A model generated the notes under the pieces. That model was not told where the DNA came from. It made no database searches and saw only the letters and a program-made list of their open reading frames with translations. From Pseudomonadota bacterium (GTDB lineage Bacteria; Pseudomonadota; Gammaproteobacteria; Xanthomonadales; Rhodanobacteraceae), in the NCBI GenBank assembly GCA_018240465.1, contig JAFEFS010000085.1, positions 1 to 46,288 on the forward strand: 46,288 nucleotides of DNA, written 5' to 3'. The translations under genes were made by a program, and so were the position numbers. Shown in pieces: positions 8,101 to 17,943 of the stretch (positions are counted from its first letter, which is position 1; every line of letters begins with the position of its first letter).

Positions 8101-8133
8101 TTGCAGATTTTGCTCCGGCCAATAGGGTAAAAT
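8101..8133 (+). promoter_or_regulatory. Possible promoter of etfBA
   Basis: TAAAAT at 8128-8133 looks like a -10 box, 57 bases before etfB; the nearest -35-like TTGCAG at 8101-8106 is 21 bases away, too far for an ideal sigma70 promoter. Weak call. Confidence 0.3.
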
Positions 8134-8189
8134 CGCCTTCCCCTCGCGCCACGGCGGCGTACGCGATCCACCAGGGAAGTCAACACTCG

Positions 8190-8936
8190 ATGAAAATTCT
8201 TGTCGGCTACAAGCGCGTCGTCGATTACAACGTGCGCATCCAGGTCAAGCCGGACGGTTCCGGCGTGGTTACCGAAGGCGTCAAACTGTCGGCCAATCCG
8301 TTCGACGACATCGCCCTCGAAGAAGCATTGCGTCTGCGCGAGAAGGGTATTGCGAGCGAAGTCGTCGTGGCCACGATCGCACCGGCCGACGCCCAGGCGC
8401 ACCTGCGCAACGGTCTGGCCATGGGCGCGAACCGCGCGGTCCACGTCGTCACGAGCGAGGCGATCCAGCCGCTGACCGCGGCGCGGGCGCTGCTCAAGCT
8501 GGTCGAGAAGGAACAGCCGCAGATCGTGCTGCTCGGCAAGCAGGCGATCGACGACGACTGCAACCAGACCGGGCAGATGCTGGCCGCGCTGTGGAACCGG
8601 CCGCAGGCGACATTCGCATCCAAGGTGGAAGTGTCCGGCAACACCGCGAAAGTAACGCGCGAAGTCGACGCGGGGCTGGAGACGATCGAAGTCGACCTGC
8701 CGGCCGTGATCACCACCGACCTGCGCCTCAACGAGCCGCGCTTCATCAAGCTGCCGGACATCATGAAGGCCAAGTCCAAGCCGCTGGAGACCTTGCAGCT
8801 CGCCGACCTCGGCGTCGCCTCGGGCGACACGCTGAAGACCACGAACTACGCGCCGCCGGCCAAGCGCAGCAAGGGCGTGATGGTGAAGGATGCCGCCGAG
8901 CTCGTCGCGGCGCTGAAGACGAAGGGGTTGCTGTGA
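8190..8936 (+). CDS. etfB: Electron transfer flavoprotein beta subunit
   Basis: A 248-residue soluble protein that with EtfA forms the FAD/AMP-containing electron carrier between acyl-CoA and other dehydrogenases and ETF-ubiquinone oxidoreductase. Landmarks are KILVGYKRVVDYNVRI at the start, NPFDDIALEEALRLRE, the AMP-binding LLGKQAIDDDCNQTGQMLA, and the ETF-beta signature VDLPAVITTDLRLNEPR. ATG 8190 follows AGGGAAG by about nine bases. The stop overlaps the etfA start (TGATG). In Xanthomonas, etf genes form one boundary of the LPS locus, and the same appears to hold here. Confidence 0.96.
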   Translation: MKILVGYKRVVDYNVRIQVKPDGSGVVTEGVKLSANPFDDIALEEALRLREKGIASEVVVATIAPADAQAHLRNGLAMGANRAVHVVTSEAIQPLTAARALLKLVEKEQPQIVLLGKQAIDDDCNQTGQMLAALWNRPQATFASKVEVSGNTAKVTREVDAGLETIEVDLPAVITTDLRLNEPRFIKLPDIMKAKSKPLETLQLADLGVASGDTLKTTNYAPPAKRSKGVMVKDAAELVAALKTKGLL

Positions 8937-9877
8937 TGTCCAAAATCCTGATCATCGCCGAACACCTGAACGGCAAACTCAATCCGAGCACTGCGCGCTG
9001 CGTGAGCTGCGCGCAGGCGATCAAGGCTGCGGCGATCGACGTGCTCGTACTCGCCGATGCGCCGGATGCCATAGCCGCCGAAGCGGCGAAGATTGCCGGG
9101 GTGTCGAAGGTGCTTGCCGTCGCCAACCCGGCCAGTGCACACGCACTGGCTGCGGTCTACGCACCGCAAGTCGTCGCCGCCGCCAGCGGCTACAGCCATG
9201 TGTTCGCGCCGTCGACCACGTTCGGCAAGGACGTCGCACCGCGTGTCGCCGCGCTGCTCGGCGTGGCCCAGGTCAGCGACATCATGAGCGTGGTCGACGC
9301 GCACACGTTCACGCGCCCGATCTATGCGGGCAACGCGATCGTCACCGTGCAGGCCCCCGCCGACCAGACCGTGGTTGCGACCGTGCGCACGGCCTCGTGG
9401 CCGGCGGCCGCGGGCGGCGGCTCCGCGCCGGTCGAAGCCCTGACCCTGAATGTCGAGGTGCCGAGCCACACGCGCTTCGTCGAACTCGCCCAGGGTTCGA
9501 GCGAACGCCCGGACTTGCAGAGTGCGTCAAAGGTCGTCTCCGGCGGCCGCGGCGTCGGCTCGGCGGAAAACTTCGCGATCATCTTCAAGCTCGCCGACAA
9601 GATTGGCGCCGCGGTCGGCGCCTCGCGCGCCGCGGTCGATGCGGGCTACGTGCCGAGCGATCTGCAGGTCGGACAGACCGGCAAGATCATCGCACCGGAG
9701 CTGTACGTGGCGATCGGCATCTCGGGCGCGATCCAGCACCTGACCGGCATCAAGGACGCCGGCACGATCGTGGCGATCAACAAGGACGCCGAGGCGCCGA
9801 TCTACGAGATCGCCGACATCGGCCTCGTCGGCGACCTGTTCAAGATCATTCCGGAACTCGAAGCGGCATTGGGCTAG
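8936..9877 (+). CDS. etfA: Electron transfer flavoprotein alpha subunit
   Basis: A 313-residue partner of EtfB. The N-terminal domain begins [15 protein letters not shown] and the C-terminal FAD-binding domain has [29 protein letters not shown] and [21 protein letters not shown]. Its start overlaps the etfB stop by one base, giving tight coupling and 1:1 synthesis. This gene is the conserved left boundary of the surface-polysaccharide locus known from Xanthomonas. Confidence 0.97.
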   Translation: MSKILIIAEHLNGKLNPSTARCVSCAQAIKAAAIDVLVLADAPDAIAAEAAKIAGVSKVLAVANPASAHALAAVYAPQVVAAASGYSHVFAPSTTFGKDVAPRVAALLGVAQVSDIMSVVDAHTFTRPIYAGNAIVTVQAPADQTVVATVRTASWPAAAGGGSAPVEALTLNVEVPSHTRFVELAQGSSERPDLQSASKVVSGGRGVGSAENFAIIFKLADKIGAAVGASRAAVDAGYVPSDLQVGQTGKIIAPELYVAIGISGAIQHLTGIKDAGTIVAINKDAEAPIYEIADIGLVGDLFKIIPELEAALG

Positions 9878-10001
9878 GGTTCGGGCCGGGGCCGGGGTTC
9901 ATCGCGCCCTGCCCGCGCTTGGGACCGCGTCGATCCGCCGACGTCCGCGCCACTCCTGCGCAAACTCCTTAAGTCGCAGGCAGGCGGCAACGGGGCTGAT
10001 C

Positions 10002-10007
10002 TATAAT
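10002..10007 (+). promoter_or_regulatory. -10 box upstream of acetoacetyl-CoA synthetase
   Basis: A perfect TATAAT lies 36 bases before the TTG start of the next gene. No good -35 hexamer is seen at the usual distance (the region there is GCAGGCGG), so the promoter may need an activator. Confidence 0.4.
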
Positions 10008-10042
10008 CGGCGCTCTCGAAGACACTGCTGAGGGAACGCCGC

Positions 10043-12001
<1,959 letters not shown>

Positions 12002-12010
12002 GCATTGCGC

Positions 12011-13438
12011 ATGACGACTGCGGAGCAGCGCGACGACATTCCGTTGTGCGTCGATCTCGACGGTACGCTGATCCGTTCCGACCTGCTGATCGAGTCCGCG
12101 TTGGGCCTCGTTCGCCGCAATCCACTCAACATTCTGCGCTGCGCGGTCTGGCTGCTGCGCGGCAAGGCGGCGATGAAGCGCGAGATCGCGGTGCGCAGCG
12201 AGATCGATGTTTCCCTGCTGCCCTACGACGAGCGCGTCGTCGGCCTGCTGCGAGGCTCGTCGCGGTACCGGGTACTCTGCACGGCGTCGGATCGCAGGTA
12301 CGCGGAAGCCATTGCCGCGCATCTCGGCGTATTCGACGAGGTGCTCGCCAGCGATGGCGAGCGCAATCTCGCCGGCGCCAACAAGGCGCAAGCGCTGGTC
12401 GGCCGCTTCGGCAGACGCGGCTTCGACTACGCCGGCAACGCGGTTGCGGACCTCGAGGTATGGCGGCAGGCGCGCAACGCGATCGTCGTCAACGCACCCG
12501 GGGATCTCGCGCGCCAGGCCTCCGCGGTGACGTCGCTCGCACAGACGCTGCCGCGCGACAGCGGCGGCGCCGGAACCTGGGCCAAGGCGCTGCGCCTGCA
12601 TCAGTGGCTGAAGAACTTTCTCGTTTTTCTGCCGCTGCTCGCCTCGCACAGGCTGTTCCAGGCGGACGCGGTACTGCTGTCGGTGATCGCCTTCGTCAGC
12701 TTCGGCCTGTGCGCCTCTGGGGTCTACATACTCAACGATCTGCTCGATCTGGAGTCCGACCGCAACCATCCGCGCAAGCGGACGCGGCCATTCGCGACCG
12801 GCGCGCTGTCGCTGGCGTCCGGTCTGGTCGTCGCGCCGCTGCTGACGTTTTCGGCATTCGCGCTGGCGCTGGCGGCCGGCAAGGAATTCGTGCTCGTGCT
12901 GCTCGGCTACTGGCTGCTTACGCTGGTCTATTCGTTCCGCCTCAAGCGCATCGCCATGCTCGACACCGTCGTGCTCGCCGCACTCTACACGCTGCGCATC
13001 ATCGCCGGCACCGCCGCTATCCACGTTACGCTGTCGTTCTGGCTGCTCGCGTTCTCGATGTTCCTGTTCCTGAGCCTGGCCCTGGTCAAACGCTACACCG
13101 AATTGCGCAGCCTGATGCAGCAGGGCCGCGGCCGCAGCGACGGACGCGGCTACGAAGTAGATGACGTGGGCCTGATCGCCTCGCTCGGCGGCTCCAGTGG
13201 CTATCTGGCCGTGCTCGTGCTCGCGCTGTACATCAACAGCGCGGCCAGCGAAGTGCTGTACCGGCACCAGCAGGTGCTGTGGTTGCTGTGCCCGCTGCTG
13301 CTGTACTGGATCAGCCGCGTCTGGTTCAAGGCGCATCGTGGCCTGATGGACGACGACCCGGTCGTGTTCGCGCTGACCGACTATGTCAGCCGGATCGTGC
13401 TCGCCCTGTGCGCCGTCGTCGTGGCCATTGCCATCTGA
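12011..13438 (+). CDS. HAD phosphatase-UbiA prenyltransferase fusion (probable polyprenyl-phosphate phosphoribosyltransferase)
   Basis: A 475-residue protein in two parts. Residues 1 to about 175 are a HAD-like hydrolase with the nucleophile motif VDLDGT (D15, D17). Residues about 190-475 are a polytopic UbiA domain with the Mg-diphosphate motif NDLLDLESD (N242-D250) and YSFRLKR. UbiA proteins beside dprE1/dprE2 are 5-phosphoribosyl-1-diphosphate:polyprenyl-phosphate transferases (Rv3806c in mycobacteria), the first step to polyprenyl-phosphate-arabinose. The fused HAD domain would suit removal of the 5-phosphate, the second step; this is inference. ATG 12011 lies nine bases after the acetoacetyl-CoA synthetase gene with no clear Shine-Dalgarno. 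The stop is one base before the dprE1 start. Confidence 0.88.
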   Translation: MTTAEQRDDIPLCVDLDGTLIRSDLLIESALGLVRRNPLNILRCAVWLLRGKAAMKREIAVRSEIDVSLLPYDERVVGLLRGSSRYRVLCTASDRRYAEAIAAHLGVFDEVLASDGERNLAGANKAQALVGRFGRRGFDYAGNAVADLEVWRQARNAIVVNAPGDLARQASAVTSLAQTLPRDSGGAGTWAKALRLHQWLKNFLVFLPLLASHRLFQADAVLLSVIAFVSFGLCASGVYILNDLLDLESDRNHPRKRTRPFATGALSLASGLVVAPLLTFSAFALALAAGKEFVLVLLGYWLLTLVYSFRLKRIAMLDTVVLAALYTLRIIAGTAAIHVTLSFWLLAFSMFLFLSLALVKRYTELRSLMQQGRGRSDGRGYEVDDVGLIASLGGSSGYLAVLVLALYINSAASEVLYRHQQVLWLLCPLLLYWISRVWFKAHRGLMDDDPVVFALTDYVSRIVLALCAVVVAIAI

Positions 13439-13439
13439 C

Positions 13440-14735
13440 ATGGCCGTTGCCGGGACATCCTGGGGCCGCTATCCGCGCGCGCGGCAGGACATCGTGCCGT
13501 TGCATTGGCGCGACGCGCCGCTGCCGACCGTCGACGGCAGCATGCTCGCCTACGGCAACGGCCGCAGCTACGGCGATGTTTGCCTCAACGACGGTGGCAC
13601 GCTGCTGCATACGCGCGGGCTCGACCGTTACCTCGCCTTCGATCCGGTGAGTGGCGTCCTGCGCTGCGAGGCCGGCGCGCTGTTCGCCGACATCCTCGAC
13701 TTCGTCGTGCCACGCGGCTGGTTCCTGCCGGTGACGCCGGGCACGCGCTTCGTCAGCGTCGGCGGCGCGATCGCCAACGACGTGCACGGCAAGAACCACC
13801 ACGGCGCAGGCACGTTCGGCGAGCACTTGCTGCGCTTCGAGCTGTTGCGCTCGGACGGCACACGCATCGAATGCAGCCCGACAAAAAATGTGGATTTGTA
13901 TACCGCAACGATCGCCGGCCTCGGCCTGACCGGCCTCGTCGTCTGGGCGGAATTCCGCCTGCTGCGCATCGCCGGCCCGTGGATGACGCAGGAGACGCGG
14001 CGCTTCGCGAGCCTCGGCGAATTCTTCGCCTTGTCCGCGCAGTCCGAACGCGACTACGCCTACACCGTCGCCTGGATAGATTGCGCCGCGAGCGGCGGCG
14101 CGTTCGGCCGCGGCCTGTTCTTCCGCGCCAATCACGCGCCGGCCACGACCGCCGCTCGCGCGTCGCGTCAGCGTCGGCTCGTCGTGCCGTTCACACCGCC
14201 GTTCTCGCTGATCAATTCGTTCAGCCTGCGCGCATTCAACGAGCTGTATTTCCGCCGCGCACGCGAAGGCCACGCAATCGTGTGCTACGAGCCGTATTTC
14301 TATCCACTCGATGCGGTCGGCGAGTGGAACCGCATCTACGGTCCGCGCGGTTTCCTGCAATACCAGTGCGTGGTACCGTCCGCGGCAGCGGAAGCGGCAG
14401 TCAGCGAATTGCTCAAGCGCATCGCGGCGGCTGGCAGCGGCTCGTTCCTCGCTGTACTCAAGGTGTTTGGCGATCGCCCGCCCGCGGGTATACTTTCATT
14501 CGCGCGTGCCGGTACGACGCTGGCGCTGGATTTCCCCAACCACGGTGCGGCAACGTTCTCCCTGCTCGACCGGCTCGACGACATCGTCGCTGCAGCCGGC
14601 GGCGCCGTCTATCCGGCCAAGGATGCGCGCCTGAGCGGCACGCGCTTTCGCCAATATTTTCCGCGCTGGCAGCAGATGCTGGCACACATCGACCCGAAAT
14701 TTTCCTCGGGCTTCTGGCGCCGGGTGATGGAATGA
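13440..14735 (+). CDS. dprE1: DprE1-like decaprenylphosphoryl-beta-D-ribose oxidase
   Basis: A 431-residue FAD enzyme matching mycobacterial DprE1 along its length: GNGRSYGD, PVTPGTRFVSVGGAIANDVHGKNHH (FAD domain), FYPLDAVGEWNRIYGPRGFLQYQ and YPAKDARL near the C-terminus. DprE1 oxidises the 2-OH of lipid-linked ribose so that DprE2 can reduce it to arabinose. K394 (AKD) corresponds to the active-site K418 of M. tuberculosis. The position of C387, the target of covalent benzothiazinones, is alanine here (A362 in TLALDFP). ATG 13440 starts one base after the upstream stop. The mature protein lacks a signal peptide. Confidence 0.93.
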   Translation: MAVAGTSWGRYPRARQDIVPLHWRDAPLPTVDGSMLAYGNGRSYGDVCLNDGGTLLHTRGLDRYLAFDPVSGVLRCEAGALFADILDFVVPRGWFLPVTPGTRFVSVGGAIANDVHGKNHHGAGTFGEHLLRFELLRSDGTRIECSPTKNVDLYTATIAGLGLTGLVVWAEFRLLRIAGPWMTQETRRFASLGEFFALSAQSERDYAYTVAWIDCAASGGAFGRGLFFRANHAPATTAARASRQRRLVVPFTPPFSLINSFSLRAFNELYFRRAREGHAIVCYEPYFYPLDAVGEWNRIYGPRGFLQYQCVVPSAAAEAAVSELLKRIAAAGSGSFLAVLKVFGDRPPAGILSFARAGTTLALDFPNHGAATFSLLDRLDDIVAAAGGAVYPAKDARLSGTRFRQYFPRWQQMLAHIDPKFSSGFWRRVME

Positions 14736-14742
14736 ATCACGG

Positions 14743-14882
14743 GCACCTCGAAAAACCTACTGCGCTCGACAATTTGCGCGCCGGCGGTGCTCGGAATCCT
14801 CATGTACATCTGAGTACACTCCGGTTCCTGCGCTCCGGCGACGCGCAAATTCTCTTCGCTCGCTACGCTTTTTCGAGGTGCC
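14743..14882. repeat. 140-bp nested palindromic repeat covering the dprE2 ribosome binding site
   Basis: The ends are perfect inverted repeats: GGCACCTCGAAAAA (14743-14756) and TTTTTCGAGGTGCC (14869-14882). Inside are a second pair, AATTTGCGCG (14771-14780) and CGCGCAAATT (14842-14851), and a short apical pair TGTAC/GTACA around 14803-14818. The element occupies nearly the whole dprE1-dprE2 spacer. Its right arm supplies GAGG (14875-14878), eight bases before the dprE2 ATG. It looks like a small non-autonomous palindromic element of a kind dispersed in Xanthomonadales, but that needs a genome search. Confidence 0.75.
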
Positions 14883-14886
14883 TTCC

Positions 14887-15627
14887 ATGAAAAGAGTCCT
14901 GATCATCGGAGCGACCTCCGCGATCGCCGAAGCCACCGCGCGCATATTTGCCGCGCGCGGCGATGCGCTGTTCCTGGTCGCGCGCAATGCCGAGCGACTG
15001 CAGGCTATCAAGGCCGATCTCGACGTGCGCGGCGCCGTGCGCACAGCGATCGCAACGCTCGACGTTGCCGACTTCACCGCGCACCGGGCGATCGTCGATC
15101 GGGCCGAACGCGAACTTGGCGGCCTCGATACCGTGCTGATCGCGCACGGCACGCTGTCGGACCAACGCGAATGCGAAGGATCCATCGACGCACTGCGTCG
15201 CGAATTCGACGTCAACGCGCTGTCGACGATGGCGATATTGACCATGCTCGCGAACACGTTCGAAACGCGCAAGGCCGGCATGCTCGCGGTGATTTCCTCG
15301 GTCGCTGGCGATCGCGGCCGCCAGAGCAATTACGCCTACGCTGCAACCAAGGCCGCGGTGACGGCGTTCCTCTCGGGCCTGCGCCAGCGCCTGGCGAAAT
15401 CGGGCGTCGACGTGCTGACGATCAAGCCCGGCTTCGTCGATACGCCGATGACCGCGAACATCGCGAACAAGGGCGCGCTGTGGGCCAAACCCGACATGGT
15501 GGCAGCGGGCATCGTGCGCGCGATCGACAAGCGCCGCAGCGTCGTCTACCTGCCGTGGTTCTGGGCGCCGATCATGCTCGTGATCAAGCATATCCCGGAG
15601 TCGATCTTCAAGAAGTTGAAGTTGTGA
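14887..15627 (+). CDS. dprE2: DprE2-like short-chain dehydrogenase (keto-arabinose reductase)
   Basis: A 246-residue classical SDR with the nucleotide motif GATSAIAEATARIFAARG, ISSVAGDRGR and catalytic Y151-x3-K155 (YAATK). It resembles DprE2, which reduces decaprenylphosphoryl-2-keto-erythro-pentofuranose to the arabinose form, and the direct neighbour dprE1 supports that. A C-terminal hydrophobic stretch (YLPWFWAPIMLVI) could hold it at the membrane near its lipid substrate. ATG 14887 uses the GAGG of the palindromic repeat as Shine-Dalgarno; an upstream GTG at 14878 is less likely. Confidence 0.88.
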   Translation: MKRVLIIGATSAIAEATARIFAARGDALFLVARNAERLQAIKADLDVRGAVRTAIATLDVADFTAHRAIVDRAERELGGLDTVLIAHGTLSDQRECEGSIDALRREFDVNALSTMAILTMLANTFETRKAGMLAVISSVAGDRGRQSNYAYAATKAAVTAFLSGLRQRLAKSGVDVLTIKPGFVDTPMTANIANKGALWAKPDMVAAGIVRAIDKRRSVVYLPWFWAPIMLVIKHIPESIFKKLKL

Positions 15628-15629
15628 AC

Positions 15630-16628
15630 ATGGATCGAGCGCCATCGTCGTCCCGGCCCCGGAATGGCCGGGCCCCGGTTCCAGGGGAGGGAAAACACGC
15701 GAGAATCGTCTTGACCGGCGCCGCCGGCCTGGTCGGCCAGAATCTCGTCGTCGAACTGAAGGCGCAGGGTTACCGCAACCTTGTCGCGATCGACAAGCAC
15801 GAGTACAACCTCGGCGTCCTGCGCCGACTGCATCCCGACGTGCAGGCCATCCTTGCCGACGTCGCCGAGCACGGCGAGTGGGAGTCGAGCTTCGACGGCG
15901 CCACCTGCGTCGTGCAACTGCACGCGCAGATCACCGGCAAGCAGCCGCAAATTTTCGTGCGCAACAACATCGATGCGACGCGTGTCGTGCTGGCCGCAGC
16001 GAAGCGTCACGGCGTACCCTACCTCGTGCACATTTCTTCGTCGGTCGTGAATTCGGTTGCGAACGACGACTACACGAACACGAAGAAAGCGCAGGAAAAA
16101 CTCGTCGTCGATTCCGGTATCAGGCACTGCGTGCTGCGGCCGACGCTGATGTTCGGCTGGTTCGATCCCAAGCATCTGGGCTGGTTGTCGCGCTTCATGG
16201 CGAAGACTCCGCTGTTCCCGATTCCGGGCGACGGCAAATACATGCGCCAGCCGCTGTACGAGCGCGATTTCTGCCGCTGCATCGCCAGGTGCATCGAGAC
16301 GCAACCGGACGGCGCTGCCTACGACGTCTGCGGCGACACGCGCATCGACTACGTCGACATCATTCGCACGATCAAGCGCGTCAAGCGGATGCGCACGCTG
16401 ATCGTGCATATTCCCTATCCGCTTTTCCGCGCGTTGCTCAGAATCTACGCGCTGTTCAGCGGCAAGCCACCGTTCACCGCCGACCAGCTCGAGGCGCTCA
16501 GCGCCGGCGACGAATTCCACGGCGTCGACACGCGCGTGGCGTTCGGTGTGACGCAGACACCGTTCGAGGATGCGGTGCGCGAAAGCTACTGCGACCCGCG
16601 TTACAGCGCTGTCGTCTTGAAGCGCTGA
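15630..16628 (+). CDS. NAD-dependent epimerase/dehydratase (extended SDR)
   Basis: A 332-residue protein with the Rossmann motif TGAAGLVGQNL and YTNTK (Y148, K152), the active-site pair of nucleotide-sugar epimerases. The substrate is unknown; its place between dprE2 and an FAD oxidoreductase suggests a sugar or lipid-linked sugar step. The first 24 codons are atypical: homologues usually begin right at RIVLTGAAG, and here this stretch contains a GC-rich palindrome. GTG 15624 is an alternative start overlapping the dprE2 stop. No ATG lies nearer the conserved part, though AGGGGAGG at 15683-15690 looks like a Shine-Dalgarno. Confidence 0.85.
   Translation: MDRAPSSSRPRNGRAPVPGEGKHARIVLTGAAGLVGQNLVVELKAQGYRNLVAIDKHEYNLGVLRRLHPDVQAILADVAEHGEWESSFDGATCVVQLHAQITGKQPQIFVRNNIDATRVVLAAAKRHGVPYLVHISSSVVNSVANDDYTNTKKAQEKLVVDSGIRHCVLRPTLMFGWFDPKHLGWLSRFMAKTPLFPIPGDGKYMRQPLYERDFCRCIARCIETQPDGAAYDVCGDTRIDYVDIIRTIKRVKRMRTLIVHIPYPLFRALLRIYALFSGKPPFTADQLEALSAGDEFHGVDTRVAFGVTQTPFEDAVRESYCDPRYSAVVLKR
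15652..15672. repeat. GC-rich palindrome inside the 5' end of the epimerase gene
   Basis: CCCGGCC and GGCCGGG form a perfect 7-bp stem around CCGGAAT. It lies within the non-conserved N-terminal extension of the epimerase, as if a REP-like sequence had become part of the coding start. Confidence 0.5.
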
Positions 16629-16640
16629 CCGGGGGTATTC

Positions 16641-17936
16641 GTGACAGCGACCAAAACCGCCGTGATCGGCGCCGGCCCGATGGGTCTGGTCTGCGCACTC
16701 GACCTGCTCAAGGCCGGGCACGAGGTCGACGTCTACGAACGCGATGACCGCATCGGCGGCATGTCCGCACATTTCGATTTCGACGGACTCGCGATCGAGC
16801 GCTACTACCATTTCATCTGCAAGACCGACCAACCGCTGTTCGGCCTGCTTGCCGAACTCGGCCTGTCCGGCCGACTGCGCTGGACGGACACGAAGATGGG
16901 CTTCTTCTGGAACGGCCGCCTGTACAAGTGGGGCACGCCGCAGGCCTTGCTGCGCTTCGACGGTCTGAGCCTGATCGAAAAATTCCGCTATGCGCTGCAG
17001 GTGATGAAGATCAAGGGCGTCAAGGACTGGACCGCACTCGACAAGATCGGCGCATTGCCGTGGCTGAAGTCGTGGCTCGGCGAACGCGCCTGCAAGGTGC
17101 TGTGGGAACGCTTGTTCCATCTCAAGTTCTACGAACTGAGCGACCAGCTCTCGGCCGCGTGGCTCGGCACCCGCATCAAGCGCGTCGCGCTGTCGCGACG
17201 CAACCTGTTCCATGAATCGCTGGGCTATCTCGACGGCGGCTCGATCACGCTGCTCGACGCGCTGCGCGCGCGCATCGAGGCGCTCGGCGGCCGCATCCAT
17301 CTGTGCTCGGGCATCGACAAGGTGGCGACCGACGGCGCCGGCAAGGTGCGCGGCATCGTGGTCGCGGGCGAGGAACGTGCGGTCGACAATGTGGTCAGCA
17401 CGGCGCCGATCCAGTATTTGCCGCAGCTTGTGCCCGACCTGCCGCAAGACTTCACCGCGCGCATCCGCGCGATCAAGAATATTCCGGTCGTCTGCGTCAT
17501 CCTGAAGCTGAAGCAACCGCTCAGCGAGAATTTCTGGATGAACATCTGCGACGAAGGCATCGAGATTCCGGGCCTGATCGAATACTCGAACCTCAACCCG
17601 GGCGCGGGCCCGGCGATCGTCTACGCGCCGTTCTACATGCCGAAGACGCACCCGAAGTACGCGCGAAACGACCACTCCTTCATCGACGAGACGATAGGTT
17701 GTCTGTCAAAGCTCAATCCTCGGTTCAAGCCGGAGTGGGTGCTCGCGAGCCACTGCCACCGCTACGATTTCGCGCAAACGATCTGCCCGCCAGGTTTTGC
17801 CGCGATGTTGCCGCCGACGCGCACGCCGATCACCGGGTTGATCATGGCCGACACTTCGTACTACTACCCCGAAGACCGCTCGATTTCGGAGAGCGTGAAG
17901 GTCGGGCGTGAACTCGCACGCACCCTGCTGGCTTGA
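16641..17936 (+). CDS. FAD-dependent amine-oxidase-like oxidoreductase
   Basis: A 431-residue flavoprotein with the dinucleotide motif GAGPMGLVCALDLLKAGHEV, an acidic residue and GG motif ERDDRIGGMSAHF, and a C-terminal segment PPTRTPITGLIMADTSYYYPEDRS that contacts FAD in the NAD(P)/FAD-dependent amine oxidase and protoporphyrinogen oxidase-like families. UDP-galactopyranose mutases share this fold, so a sugar mutase or oxidase role is possible, but no mutase-specific motif was recognised. The start is GTG 16641, eight bases after GGGGGT and 12 bases after the epimerase stop. It sits in the presumed arabinose cassette, so a polysaccharide role is inferred from context only. Confidence 0.85.
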   Translation: MTATKTAVIGAGPMGLVCALDLLKAGHEVDVYERDDRIGGMSAHFDFDGLAIERYYHFICKTDQPLFGLLAELGLSGRLRWTDTKMGFFWNGRLYKWGTPQALLRFDGLSLIEKFRYALQVMKIKGVKDWTALDKIGALPWLKSWLGERACKVLWERLFHLKFYELSDQLSAAWLGTRIKRVALSRRNLFHESLGYLDGGSITLLDALRARIEALGGRIHLCSGIDKVATDGAGKVRGIVVAGEERAVDNVVSTAPIQYLPQLVPDLPQDFTARIRAIKNIPVVCVILKLKQPLSENFWMNICDEGIEIPGLIEYSNLNPGAGPAIVYAPFYMPKTHPKYARNDHSFIDETIGCLSKLNPRFKPEWVLASHCHRYDFAQTICPPGFAAMLPPTRTPITGLIMADTSYYYPEDRSISESVKVGRELARTLLA

Positions 17937-17943
17937 GGTCCAC

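Noticed and set aside
9878..9960. Tandem GGGCCGGGGCCGGGG stretch after etfA as a regulatory repeat
   Set aside because: It is only two and a half short GC units and has no clear partner sequence; likely simple composition.
15546..17675. 709-codon open frame on the - strand
   Set aside because: Antisense shadow of the epimerase and FAD oxidoreductase genes, without any recognisable motif.
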